Shown: piece by piece, positions 12,580 to 22,745 of the stretch
Position numbering within the stretch: the first letter of the stretch is position 1
Layout: each line of letters starts with the position of its first letter
Origin: Physcomitrium patens
Lineage: Eukaryota; Streptophyta; Bryopsida; Funariales; Funariaceae
Reading direction: 5' to 3'
DNA: 64,000 nt
Assembly (NCBI RefSeq): GCF_000002425.4
Contig: NC_037264.1
Coordinates: forward strand, 12,353,941-12,417,940
Program-made: the position numbers and the translations under genes
Notes under the pieces: generated by a model
The model's database searches: none
What the model saw: only the letters and a program-made list of their open reading frames with translations
Told to the model about the DNA's origin: nothing

Positions 12580-13132
12580 GATTCGATTTTAGACATTTAT
12601 CTGAGTAGTGAGAATTTGTACCCTCAACTCAGAGACCCCGCTTCGGAGCAGCGAGGAAATTCGGTTTCTTCGGGATCTTGCGGAGGATGGCGGTTGTGGA
12701 GAGTGTGAGCGCGAGAGAGGAACAATAGATAGAGAGGCAAAGGATAAGCGTGAGTGGTGGTGGGCAGAGTGGATGCGCATTCGTCGAAGTGCAGAGCACG
12801 AGGCGGTGACGTGGGGGGGCGGGCGAGCCGGCGCACGGAATGTGTGGGCGAGGAAAGGGATGCGTGGATAGGTTAGGGTGCAGCAGGTGCGGGTGTAAGT
12901 GTGTGAGTGTGTGAGTGTCGGTGGTTGAGAGGGAGGGAGGGGGTCAATGAGTGCGTGAGCGAGGGGGGGCCTGCGGGGATGGAGGTGGCTCCCGGCTGGT
13001 TCTTCACTTCGAATTCGCATGATGGATCCAGGTTGCACAGCTGATTATTTCATCTGGTGATTTTGTTTTACAAGGAAGTGCTAAGAATCCGTTTAGCGTA
13101 CGCTCAAAAGATAAGCTCGGAATTATCTAGTA
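12580..13132 (+). promoter_or_regulatory. GC-rich leader/promoter of the SpoU gene
   Basis: After a T-run at 12552-12578 the sequence becomes GC-rich, with GAGAG and GTGAGTGTGTGAGTGT tracts (12893-12918), up to the start codon at 13133. This matches the leader in front of the WH1-CRIB gene. A minus-strand open frame of about 149 codons here (12589-13038) is Ser/Pro/His-rich and looks like a composition artefact. Confidence 0.45.
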
Positions 13133-16100
13133 ATGGCTGCAGCCATGGCGTGTAAGAATTTAACCCGTTGTGCCGAGGCGCCTTTCAGTAAAAGAATTTC
13201 AAAAGCATTACTCGGTATCGAAGCCCGAAGCTCCCAGAAAAGTGTTTGGATATGGCAAGGGTCTGTGCGAATGTGTTGGACAAAAAGAAATCCCCTCTCG
13301 TCGCCACATGTGTTAAGAAAAGTAGAAGACAAGGTGTTAGAAGGTCCCTCATCCAGGGCACCAGCGATCTCGAGAATTTCATGTACACTAGACCTGGAAA
13401 AGAAAACTGGGAGCAGTAATGTGGCATCGGCCGCTCGGCTACGAGGTGTGTGTTTTTTCTGCACGGACTCTTCTTTTTAACCCTTAGTGTGTTCTTCCCG
13501 GATTGTTTCGATGTACTGTTCACTCTCGATTAACCTGTCTCTCATCTCCCGCGATGATAGATTGCGTTTTTTCATAGCAGTGGTTTTGTTAGTTGTATGA
13601 TGATTGTATTGGCTCGTCCTAATTTGTGATAATTGCCAACTGAGGATGGACCGAGCTTCTTCTGTCTTTCATAAAGAGTATCTTGCTACTCTTTCATGTT
13701 CATCACGTGTATTGCGGTTGAGATAAATGTGTCTCGTTCATTTTAGCATCTAATACAGTCTGTACTTTTATTGATTTAATCCCTTCTGTTGCGTCCACAG
13801 AACATGCGTGTTCTTATGGAGCTTGGTATAGTTATAGAATATTTTGTAGTTTTCAGAGTGTCAGTGGTGTGTGTTACAGGGAGACGTTTCCCTCGGAATT
13901 CAGTGCTTCATGAAGAGTATCAGCTCGCATCAGTAGGCGCTTCTTCCCTTTCAAGAGTAGTAGGCACTGCCCATCACTCCGACACCAGCAACATCTGTCA
14001 TGAAGGTCATACCCCGCTTAGTCTTTCTCGAGTGTAGCATTGTCATTTACTTGTACATCATGATTGTTCTATTTCCTTCGAAGATTCGTTCTATCAGATC
14101 CTTTTGTCCATGACACGCTACTTTAACATTGATTCTAGTGCAATTGCATTTACGGCTGTTTAAGAGTCACTAGTAGTAAACCAGTTTTCAGTACATTCGT
14201 GTGAGCACAAGTAAGTGTGAGATCAGCCTAATTTTGGAACAGCTTTATTTGCTTTAATATGAGCTAATTGCTGAAGAGTGTTTGCTGTCATGATACATCT
14301 GAAAAGTTGACAGAACCTCAGTAAATGAACTGAAGCTTCTGTGGACAACGTTGTTAAAAGAGTTACGTGATTCGTGTATTACTAGTGGCATTCAGAAATA
14401 CTCTTTATCAATGTTCAGTAATTTAATTTTTTTTCGTATGATTTTTCTGCTTTCAGTTCGTGATATGAGCGAAGAAGATGTAGAGAACCTCAATGACCTT
14501 GTCGCAGGCAGCTTAACCAGCCCCCAAGATTCGAGGGGACCGGAGAACTCAAATTCTTTTGCAACCGGGACTACGCAGCGGTGGTTCCCCTATGAAGATT
14601 GTTTCAAGCTTGATGATGAGAGATCACTGAGAAGCTCTGAAGTTCTCTCAATGTTGTCTCCGTTCTTAGGAGATGAACGCAAGCAAAGAATTGAAGAAGT
14701 TGTTGCGAATCGGACATATTCTATATGCATAGCCGTTGAGGGGCTTTTGGACCTTGGCAACGTTTCTGCTGTATGCCGTTCGGCTGATGCCCTTGGGTTT
14801 CAATCCGTGCACGTTATAAGCAACGAGACCAAGAAGAGGTGAGCTTCTCACTCTATATACTTCAAGATCATGGAGTTTGGGGAGATAAGTGATAGCTGGG
14901 CCAAATGGGCGGTAATTTAAAAACTTATCAGCATGGTTGAATTCGTAACGCTTGAGTTTTGGTATTATCCGCAAAGATGAAGGTGCTGATTTTCATATTT
15001 ATCATGGCTTTCTGTGCGTTACGATAATGTGAATACCGCCTTCCACATTGTTCAAACTGCAACATTCGTCATTCGAGACATTAAACTATTTCTTACACAG
15101 CTGCAGAATGGCACAAAACCGTCAATAGTCCTCTCTGTGTAGTTTGAAATAAGTGTGCTGCTCTTAATGTGGCCGCGACCGGAATATTTGACAGATATAA
15201 GAAGAACCGAAAGGTCAGTATGGGTACAGAAAAGTGGTTGGACGCAGAATTGTGGAGCAATACAAGCGATTGCATTGACACTTTACGACAACGGGGTTAC
15301 CGAATTGCTGTCACACACATCGCTCCCGACACTGTGAGCCTTCACGAAACTGAACTTTGCCCGCGGTAAATGTGACGATAATATTAGGTCTTTTGCATGG
15401 TTTTCAAAGGTTTGTTCTTTTCCTTTCTTCTCACTTTTAAGATTGTGCCTGGTGACTGACAGGTGTCTATTTATGACATGGACTGGACCATACCAACGGC
15501 AGTTTTCTTTGGGAACGAGTTCATGTGAGTCCAAGAATGCATTGATTATAATCCTCAAAATTGTCCTGTTTATCCCCATTCAGGTCTAAACACATGAGAT
15601 GCATGATTTGGAAGTGTCAAGATTATAGAAATATTGCATGTGTCGTTAGCTCACTTCTCGTGCATATTTTTACTGGTCACGAAGTCAATTAGGAACTACC
15701 TCGTATTATTTTCAGACCTACACAGGTTTTCTTTTCAATCAGTGAGGACATGTTAGCTGTTACGATTTTGAAGTCACTGTAGAGAGCACTTCGTCTTGCA
15801 GGGGCGCATCTGAGGAAGCGATAAAACAATCTGATGTACGATGTTGCATCCCCATGGCTGGCATGGTAGAGTCTTTCAATATTTCAGTTGCTGCTGGAAT
15901 AATTATGCATCATGCCGCCCGTGACAGAATCATTCGCTCTGTAAGACTACTTTCTTATCCGTTTTGATTTGATGTAGCCATTTGGTTAGTCTTCCACGTA
16001 TACTGAGTAACCTACTATTCTCTTTTTCTTTTACCGAGCCGTTTGGTAAGTGGACGTTTTCAGTAGAATGTTTCTTAGATTTGAATCATAATTTGTGTAG

Positions 16101-16551
16101 TTTAAGGTGGTGAGAGGTATTTCTACAATCAGTACCTGATAACAGACATCCTAGATACATCAACTTCTCCTCGATAGACTGAAATTGGTTTCTGCACTTC
16201 ATACACTTCATGCATTTCATTCAGTTTTTGATCCCTGGTTTTCTTACTCGCAACTAGTCTACCAGTGATTTGAATGCCAGAAGTGATCTAGTGCCACTAT
16301 TAGTATATTCTCATGCTCTACTACTGTTTCCGACATGTTTTTCGTCTTAGGGAGTACATGGAGATATATCACCAGAAGATAGAAGAATATTAGAAGCTGA
16401 ATTCTGCTTGCGGCACAACCGTCATACTGTTCCACTCTTGGACCGTTTGCTGGAGAAGAAAGGACAAGCTGCAGATGGCCCGGAGATGACTGATATATTC
16501 AGCGAAGAGTTGCTCTCCGATATCGAAATGCCTGAGTATCTTAAAATGTAA
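13133..16551 (+). CDS. SpoU/TrmH-family RNA 2'-O-methyltransferase, probably plastid
   Basis: Seven exons fit exactly: 13133-13445, 13880-14005, 14457-14838, 15195-15333, 15463-15524, 15802-15940 and 16351-16551 (TAA). They sum to 1362 nt, or 453 residues. The C-terminal half has the three SpoU motifs in order: LLDLGNVSAVCRSADALGF with the conserved Asn and Arg (exon 3), PTAVFFGNEFMGASEEA (exons 5-6), and CCIPMAGMVESFNISVAAG (exon 6). These form the trefoil-knot AdoMet site that methylates the ribose 2'-OH of a guanosine in tRNA or rRNA. The first 100 residues start MAAAMACKNLTRCAEAPF, rich in Ala, Ser and Arg with few acids, which fits a plastid (or mitochondrial) transit peptide. The residues after the third motif are charged and look like a short tail. 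The RNA target cannot be told from the sequence. Confidence 0.88.
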
Positions 16552-18000
16552 CAGAATCGAATCTGGCAACTTTTTTGATCTTCGGGTTTCCACCAAGAAC
16601 TAGTTTGCCAACTCAAGAACGTGGTGGAACCCCTTATTTAAGAAGTGATTTAGGGACACTAGCAATTGAGTCTTGGCAAAAGTGCCTTGAGTTTGACCTG
16701 ATAGCATGGGTCTCTACAAGATGAATATTAAATTTGTAGCCTGAAGGAGCACTGCAATCTACGATCCGTTTTATTGAGTAGAGTATTTTTTTTCCTGCTT
16801 TTCGTGGACAGAGTGACATACATCAGCACCGTAATAGAGTATTTGACAGGGTAAAAAAATGTCATAGCGAAGCGAACGCGTGCACATTCTTGAGATTTAT
16901 TACAATAAATCATGTTCATCTGAATTCGAGACAATGCTCTTATTTTACAGATTGTGACGATTGCAAATTGTGGAATCAGGTTTCCCTCAAGCTTACAATG
17001 CTGTATTGCAACATTTCCAATGCGAGCATACGTGATAATCTACTGACAATATGTGATGAATGGGCACATCCGAAAAGATAGGTACGAGTTTGGGGACGCA
17101 GGTCTCGAACTCCCTATCCAGCGGTGGGTGCGGGAAATAGTGTAGGACTTCGAAATAAATCTTCAGTTCCAGAACTCTGGCATCACAGTTTTGCAGTAGA
17201 CCTCCAACGCTAACTTGGTTTATTTGAAGACATGGAACCTCGATTTCGCAGAGCAGGTACCCAGCTCGCACTCTGACCCATTTACTTCGTCCACGCGTGT
17301 CTACAGACATAGATGTCTGGTAGCTGCCTCAGATTTTGTGAGCAGTAAGATTTTATAAGCAGCTTACTGTTGGGAGTCCCCAAAATATTGGTAAGAGGGG
17401 TGCAGGGTTAAAAACTTGGGGTTTTAAAAAAGAAACACAAAATTATTTATGAGCAATTTGACAGGGTTAATAATTTAGGGTTTATTAAAACGTTCTGGTG
17501 CGAGGAGCCATTTAAATTTTCTGTGCAACCAGCACCAGGTACCAGCTGGGTACCTATTCCGCTGTGACTGGAGGTGGAACTGCAGTAACCCTTCTACACT
17601 GCTGTACTGCTTATCCCATCATATTGTGAACAGTTACCATGCTTCAACGACATTTTTTGCTGCAACGATGCTGCAGGTTTGGAGACGGGCCAGAGCATCC
17701 GAAACGCTGGGGTGCCATCAAAGACATGGAGTGAGACATCAAGGGTAACGATGACAACGTGGGTAGCCAATGACGTGGAAGAGCTGGAGATCGGAGCCAA
17801 TGCGGGACCCTCGTCTGCTTGCGTTTGGGTCCCTGTCTAAATTCCTCCCCATTCTCTCTAGCAAGAGCCCCTGTTCCCTACAGCTCGGATTCACCTCTTC
17901 CTTGTAGCTGTGCGTACCAGCGACCACGGTAACGGGAAGTCAGTTTCCTATGAATTGTGAATATCCAACGAGTTGAAAGTACCCAGACGTTGTCGCACCT
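16552..18000. other. Intergenic DNA between SpoU gene and LHCA copy 1
   Basis: Contains the SpoU 3' flank and the upstream DNA of LHCA copy 1. No gene is recognised. Notable pieces are a short palindrome GGTACCAGCTGGGTACC near 17538-17554, a B-box-like word near 17101-17114 without a cloverleaf, and CCAAT followed by TGACGTGG near 17766-17776, a common type of plant promoter element. Confidence 0.6.
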
Positions 18001-19475
18001 ATGGCGTTCGCTGAGTGCTCCAAGTGCGGTGTTGGGTCCATTTCTGCCACCTCCACCAGGTATGTATGCTCATCGAGTTCAGTTGCCAATTGGATTGTAG
18101 TTCAGACAGGCATTAAACTTCCTTGTATGTTGTACTTCACTTATTGTAGTTAATTCGTAGTTTATGTAATCTATGAAATATGCTGGACTTAATCCCTATG
18201 TAAGTCAGTAGCAATGTAGGGGTGAGGATTGATTGCTGGTTTAGGTTCGATAAATTGTTCGGATGGTTCTGACCAGTACATTATGTTAAGCGTGGACTAT
18301 ATTATGAGTGGAGTCGCCTTGCAATTAGTATGTGAAGGATGATAAAATTCTGCAAGTTCCACAGCAACTTAGTCTGAGAAATTTCCAGCGTCTTCCAAAT
18401 TTATTTGAAATCAAATGCAACCAATCCTGAGATTTTATTCACGATAGTGGCATACGAATCGATTTTCTTTCGACTTCGTGCAGCAGGGTAATAAGCAATG
18501 TGGCATGTGCCAAAGCTTTGTTCCTCTCGGAATGTGCCCTCCGAATGACCAAGGTAGCAGATACCAGCACGGGTGAAATGATGACCTCTGCTGTTGCCTC
18601 TCTTCTCATAACAAAAGACCATTGTGTTAACTATGCAACCGAGTCACCAAGTGGATTTACGGCAGGTAATGAATTGCTCGCAACGCCAGTTACGTAACTA
18701 GATATATTCTGGAATTGCTGGAACGTATTGTTATGTTTCGACCTAATCAGCATAAATATCAGGAAACGTATTTTTTATTCATGTATTCTTCAAAATGAGG
18801 GAATCTGGTCATCGGTCACGAACTACACCCCGATCAGTTTCTACCAGATGTTTCCATTTGCTGGCTTTGAACTGTTTTCTGAGCAGTATTGCAACTCTGC
18901 GAATGATCAAGACTGGACCAGCTAAAGAACTAAACCCAGTCACTCTTCGCAGGATCGGACCCGGAGACGCTGAAGTGGTTCGTGCAGGCAGAGCTTGTGC
19001 ACTGCCGATGGGCCATGCTTGGAGCCGCCGGAATCTTCATCCCGGAAGCTCTGACGAAGATGGGCATCTTGAACACTCCGTCGTGGACCGTGGCGGGCGA
19101 CGCCGACTACTTCACGGACAAGACCACGCTGTTCGTGATTGAGCTGATCCTGTTCGCGTGGGCCGAGGGCAGGAGATGGGCGGACATCGTGAACCCCGGG
19201 TGCGTGAACGTGGATCCCGTATTCCCCAACAACAAGCTGACGGGCACCGACGTGGGGTACCCCGGAGGGTTGTGGTTTGACCGGGCTGGGGCCAGACCAG
19301 CGACGCCGCGAAGCGGAAGGATCTGAGGACGCGAGAGATCAAGAACGGGAGACTGGCGATGCTTGCGGTGTTGGGCGCCATCGTGCAGGCGAACTACACG
19401 CACACAGGGCCCATCGACAACCTGGTGGCCCACTTGGTCGATCCCGGTCACAACACCATCTTCGCGTTGAGCAAC
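18001..19475 (+). pseudogene. LHCA2-like antenna gene, left (decayed) copy
   Basis: Exon 1 at 18001-18059 (MAFAECSKCGVGSISATS) has exactly the 59-nt length and donor phase of the right copy. Exon 2 begins at 18484 and keeps only scattered matches ([22 protein letters not shown]) before diverging. Exon 3 should encode the [11 protein letters not shown] motif that binds chlorophyll near helix B, but only a poor relic is seen near 18838. Exon 4 (18953-19475) is nearly identical to the right copy, but a 4-bp deletion at about 19280 after GLWFD shifts the frame and stops it at about 19326, before helix A. One more base change follows near 19315. The gene cannot make a full antenna protein. Its 3' part lies inside the homogenised inverted-repeat arm. 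Confidence 0.85.
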
Positions 19476-19484
19476 GTAAGCGTG

Positions 19485-19503
19485 CCCCCCCCCCCCCCCC
19501 CCC
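19485..19503. repeat. C19 homopolymer
   Basis: Run of 19 C residues just inside the intron donor after LHCA exon 4; the mirror copy at about 22726-22736 has 11. This is the main length difference between the arms and is a likely site of slippage or sequencing error. Confidence 0.9.
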
Positions 19504-20218
19504 TGCGTCCAGAGCGCTATGCAGTTTGTGGAGAGGAGAGGTGGTTACGCGAGAATGTGTTGTGTAGTGTTGAGTGCAGGGAAAGAATGTGTGGTGCGGC
19601 ATGAATTGGACAACAGCGTTGGTTGGTTGGTTGGGTGGGTGGTGGGGGCGTGGACGCATGTGCGGGCGGGGGGGGGTTTTAATCCTCGGTTGGTGTGTCG
19701 TGGTTGAACGCAGCTGGTAGGCAAGTAGAGCGGCGATGGCGTGAAGGGATGCGGGAGGGAAGCGAGCGCGAGCGAGCGTGGCTTAGAGAATGTGGGATGG
19801 AGTAGAATGAGTAGGAGATTGTGGATGCGATGTTCCTGAGAATTTTATTTATTGAACGTGGGGGTGCGTGGGTGTTGCGGTGAAAACGTTGCACGAATTT
19901 CTCGATGGTTCCAGGACTACTGCTGATGTGCAGATGAATCACGTTGCGCATGTGCATGTGTGTGTGGGTGTGGAATGTGTCTCATGGTTGCACTGATTGA
20001 CGTGTGTGAAGGGGCATGGGTTCGTTGGAGGGTTAGATTTGGAGTGTCACAGTTGTGGTATCTGAAAATTGGCACATTGGTTTCGTTGGCCAGTGTGGTT
20101 GGTGATGAATGAGTGAAGGAGAGGGTGCAGTTGGTTCAGATGGTGTGCGCATGGACACTTTGCGGCGGCGGATGGTGGCATGTGAAGCAGTGCGCAACGA
20201 ACGGGGAGGTGGTGGATG

Positions 20219-20228
20219 ACCCATATCG
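20219..20228 (+). promoter_or_regulatory. USE-like element of the left U6 gene
   Basis: ACCCATATCG matches 8 of 10 bases of the plant upstream sequence element RTCCCACATCG that drives snRNA genes. It ends 55 bp before the U6 start. No clear TATA box is seen at the expected place near -30 (about 20254); the sequence there is GGTACATGTG. Confidence 0.4.
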
Positions 20229-20283
20229 ATGGGAGGTGGGTGCGAGGGGCGGTACATGTGGTCGCGTAGGTAGTTGAACTTGT

Positions 20284-20303
20284 GTCTCTTCGGAGACATC
20301 TGA

Positions 20304-20335
<32 letters not shown>

Positions 20336-20385
20336 GGCCCCTGCGCAAGGATGACACGCACAAATCGAGAAATGGTCCAAATTTT
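20284..20385 (+). ncRNA. U6 spliceosomal snRNA, left copy
   Basis: The 102-nt sequence starts GTCTCTTCGGAGACATC and has the invariant U6 core: GGAACGATACAGAGAAGATTAGC contains the ACAGAG box (20316-20321 region), and AGCATGGCCCCTGCGC gives the AGC triad and internal stem-loop. It ends in AAATGGTCCAAATTTTTT with a Pol III T-run at 20382-20387. The 5' stem-loop GTCTC-TTCG-GAGAC is intact. Plant U6 catalyses splicing together with U2. The gene lies in the inverted-repeat arm about 0.8 kb after LHCA exon 4, in the same direction. Confidence 0.96.
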
Positions 20386-20566
20386 TTCTCTCCTCTCTTC
20401 CCCACTGTCCCTCTTTTCTGTTTTGCCCGACTTGCTAAGTCAGTCGTCTTGGTTGTCGCCTCTTGGCAAATATTGTGTTTAAAATGGGGCTTCGAAAGAA
20501 TCTCTGCAGAGTAATTTTCATATTCTCATATTCTTTGTGTGCAAAAATCTGCTTTTCTTCATGATA

Positions 20567-20592
20567 ATATATATATATATATATATATATAT
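20567..20592. repeat. (AT)n microsatellite in left arm
   Basis: AT dinucleotide tract; its mirror copy is at about 21637-21662 in the right arm. Confidence 0.9.
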
Positions 20593-20876
20593 TTTTTTTA
20601 CAATCCAAATTTATTTACCTCAAGGCTAGGTAATTAATAAGGAGATCGAAGAAGTCCATGTCCATGTAAGTTCACCTTTATTTATCACTAAGTGAAGCAA
20701 GAAGCATTGGCAAAAAAGTTTAGAAGAAATTTTCAAGTTTTGTCAATGTAAGAAAAAATGATTGATGATATAAGATGTTGTGGTATAACAATAATGGATT
20801 TGTTGAATTTTGCATGATAGCAATCCTGGTAATTGTGCATGTTGAAGATGTTACTCACAAAATCCTTTCATAGAAG

Positions 20877-20985
20877 TAATAACTAATGGTCATAATAGCT
20901 TTGTGGTATTTAATATTATTAAATATCCATTTAATCCAATCATTTTAAGTTTATCATGGTTAAAAAAATAGAATCCTTAAGTAGA
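20877..20985 (+). pseudogene. Gypsy-type aspartic protease relic in palindrome, left
   Basis: One frame reads ITNGHNSFVVFNIIKYPF followed by NPIILSLSWLKK, a stop, then NP. This resembles the C-terminal part of Ty3/gypsy retropepsins (the ...ILGxxWL..HNP region). It is too short for certainty, but shows that the inner arms probably derive from a decayed retroelement. The same relic is mirrored at about 21244-21352 on the minus strand. Confidence 0.4.
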
Positions 20986-21038
20986 TTGAATATCTTATAT
21001 CCTTCACTTTTCTAAAAGTATAATTAAGAGTGTAGTTA

Positions 21039-21190
21039 ATCAAGTAGAAAATCATAAGTCTAATATAATTAAACCTATATTTGTAGGTGCAAGAGCTTTA
21101 TTGCATGCTGCAAAAAAAAAGATCATCTTGTATCATTTATGCCACACCCGTTTCTATTGGTGCAAAGACTCAAGTGATATTTCAAGCCAA
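21039..21190. other. 152-bp spacer between the inverted-repeat arms
   Basis: Single-copy centre of the palindrome. The arms stop matching at 21038 (TGTAGTTA then ATC on the left; TTGG on the mirrored right). The spacer is AT-rich and seems to continue the retroelement relic of the left arm; no gene is seen. Confidence 0.85.
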
Positions 21191-21843
21191 TAACTACACT
21201 CTTAATTATACTTTTAGAAAAGTGAAGGATATAAGATATTCAATCTACTTAAGGATTCTATTTTTTTAACCATGATAAACTTAAAATGATTGGATTAAAT
21301 GGATATTTAATAATATTAAATACCACAAAGCTATTATGACCATTAGTTATTACTTCTATGAAAGGATTTTGTGAGTAACATCTTCAACATGCACAATTAC
21401 CAGGATTGCTATCATGCAAAATTCAACAAATCCATTATTGTTATACCACAACATCTTATATCATCAATCATTTTTTCTTACATTGACAAAACTTGAAAAT
21501 TTCTTCTAAACTTTTTTGCCAATGCTTCTTGCTTCACTTAGTGATAAATAAAGGTGAACTTACATGGACATGGACTTCTTCGATCTCCTTATTAATTACC
21601 TAGCCTTGAGGTAAATAAATTTGGATTGTAAAAAAAATATATATATATATATATATATATATTATCATGAAGAAAAGCAGATTTTTGCACACAAAGAATA
21701 TGAGAATATGAAAATTACTCTGCAGAGATTCTTTCGAAGCCCCATTTTAAACACAATATTTGCCAAGAGGCGACAACCAAGACGACTGACTTAGCAAGTC
21801 GGGCAAAACAGAAAAGAGGGACAGTGGGGAAGAGAGGAGAGAA

Positions 21844-21893
21844 AAAATTTGGACCATTTCTCGATTTGTGCGTGTCATCCTTGCGCAGGGGCC

Positions 21894-21925
<32 letters not shown>

Positions 21926-21945
21926 TCAGATGTCTCCGAAGAGAC
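21844..21945 (-). ncRNA. U6 spliceosomal snRNA, right copy
   Basis: Mirror copy of the left U6 gene, with no difference seen in the RNA-coding part: the 5' stem-loop, ACAGAG box, AGC triad and terminal T-run are all present on the minus strand. The two U6 genes point toward each other across about 1.46 kb. Both could be transcribed, since the upstream sequences inside the arms are also the same. Confidence 0.96.
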
Positions 21946-22000
21946 ACAAGTTCAACTACCTACGCGACCACATGTACCGCCCCTCGCACCCACCTCCCAT

Positions 22001-22010
22001 CGATATGGGT
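22001..22010 (-). promoter_or_regulatory. USE-like element of the right U6 gene
   Basis: Mirror of the ACCCATATCG element, 55 bp before the right U6 gene. Confidence 0.4.
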
Positions 22011-22745
22011 CATCCACCACCTCCCCGTTCGTTGCGCACTGCTTCACATGCCACCATCCGCCGCCGCAAAGTGTCCATGCGCACACCATCTGAACCAACT
22101 GCACCCTCTCCTTCACTCATTCATCACCAACCACACTGGCCAACGAAACCAATGTGCCAATTTTCAGATACCACAACTGTGACACTCCAAATCTAACCCT
22201 CCAACGAACCCATGCCCCTTCACACACGTCAATCAGTGCAACCATGAGACACATTCCACACCCACACACACATGCACATGCGCAACGTGATTCATCTGCA
22301 CATCAGCAGTAGTCCTGGAACCATCGAGAAATTCGTGCAACGTTTTCACCGCAACACCCACGCACCCCCACGTTCAATAAATAAAATTCTCAGGAACATC
22401 GCATCCACAATCTCCTACTCATTCTACTCCATCCCACATTCTCTAAGCCACGCTCGCTCGCGCTCGCTTCCCTCCCGCATCCCTTCACGCCATCGCCGCT
22501 CTACTTGCCTACCAGCTGCGTTCAACCACGACACACCAACCGAGGATTAAAACCCCCCCCCGCCCGCACATGCGTCCACGCCCCCACCACCCACCCAACC
22601 AACCAACCAACGCTGTTGTCCAATTCATGCCGCACCACACATTCTTTCCCTGCACTCAACACTACACAACACATTCTCGCGTAACCACCTCTCCTCTCCA
22701 CAAACTGCATAGCGCTCTGGACGCAGGGGGGGGGGGCACGCTTAC

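Larger units (their letters stand above)
18949..21038 (+). repeat. Left arm of a 2.09-kb near-perfect inverted repeat
   Basis: This arm matches the reverse complement of 21191-23276 almost base for base. Coordinate pairs sum to 42229 in the inner part, 42221 beyond a C-tract and 42225 beyond a 4-bp deletion. The differences I found are a C-run of 19 against 11 (19485-19503), the 4-bp deletion in LHCA exon 4, and a substitution near 19315. The match begins abruptly at the GCAG acceptor of LHCA exon 4 and ends at 21038. It contains LHCA exon 4, the downstream flank, U6 and about 0.5 kb of AT-rich, partly retroelement-derived DNA. Confidence 0.93.

Noticed and set aside
12589..13038. 149-codon minus-strand frame
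   Set aside because: Low-complexity Ser/Pro/His/Arg sequence from the skewed GC-rich leader of the SpoU gene.
17085..17140. B-box-like word (GGTCTCGAACTCC) suggesting a tRNA or SINE
   Set aside because: No cloverleaf, no A box at proper distance and no poly(A) or T-run.
21824..22196. Frames of 89 and 115 codons, also mirrored at 20033-20405
   Set aside because: They run through the U6 RNA gene and its GC-skewed flank and appear twice only because of the inverted repeat.
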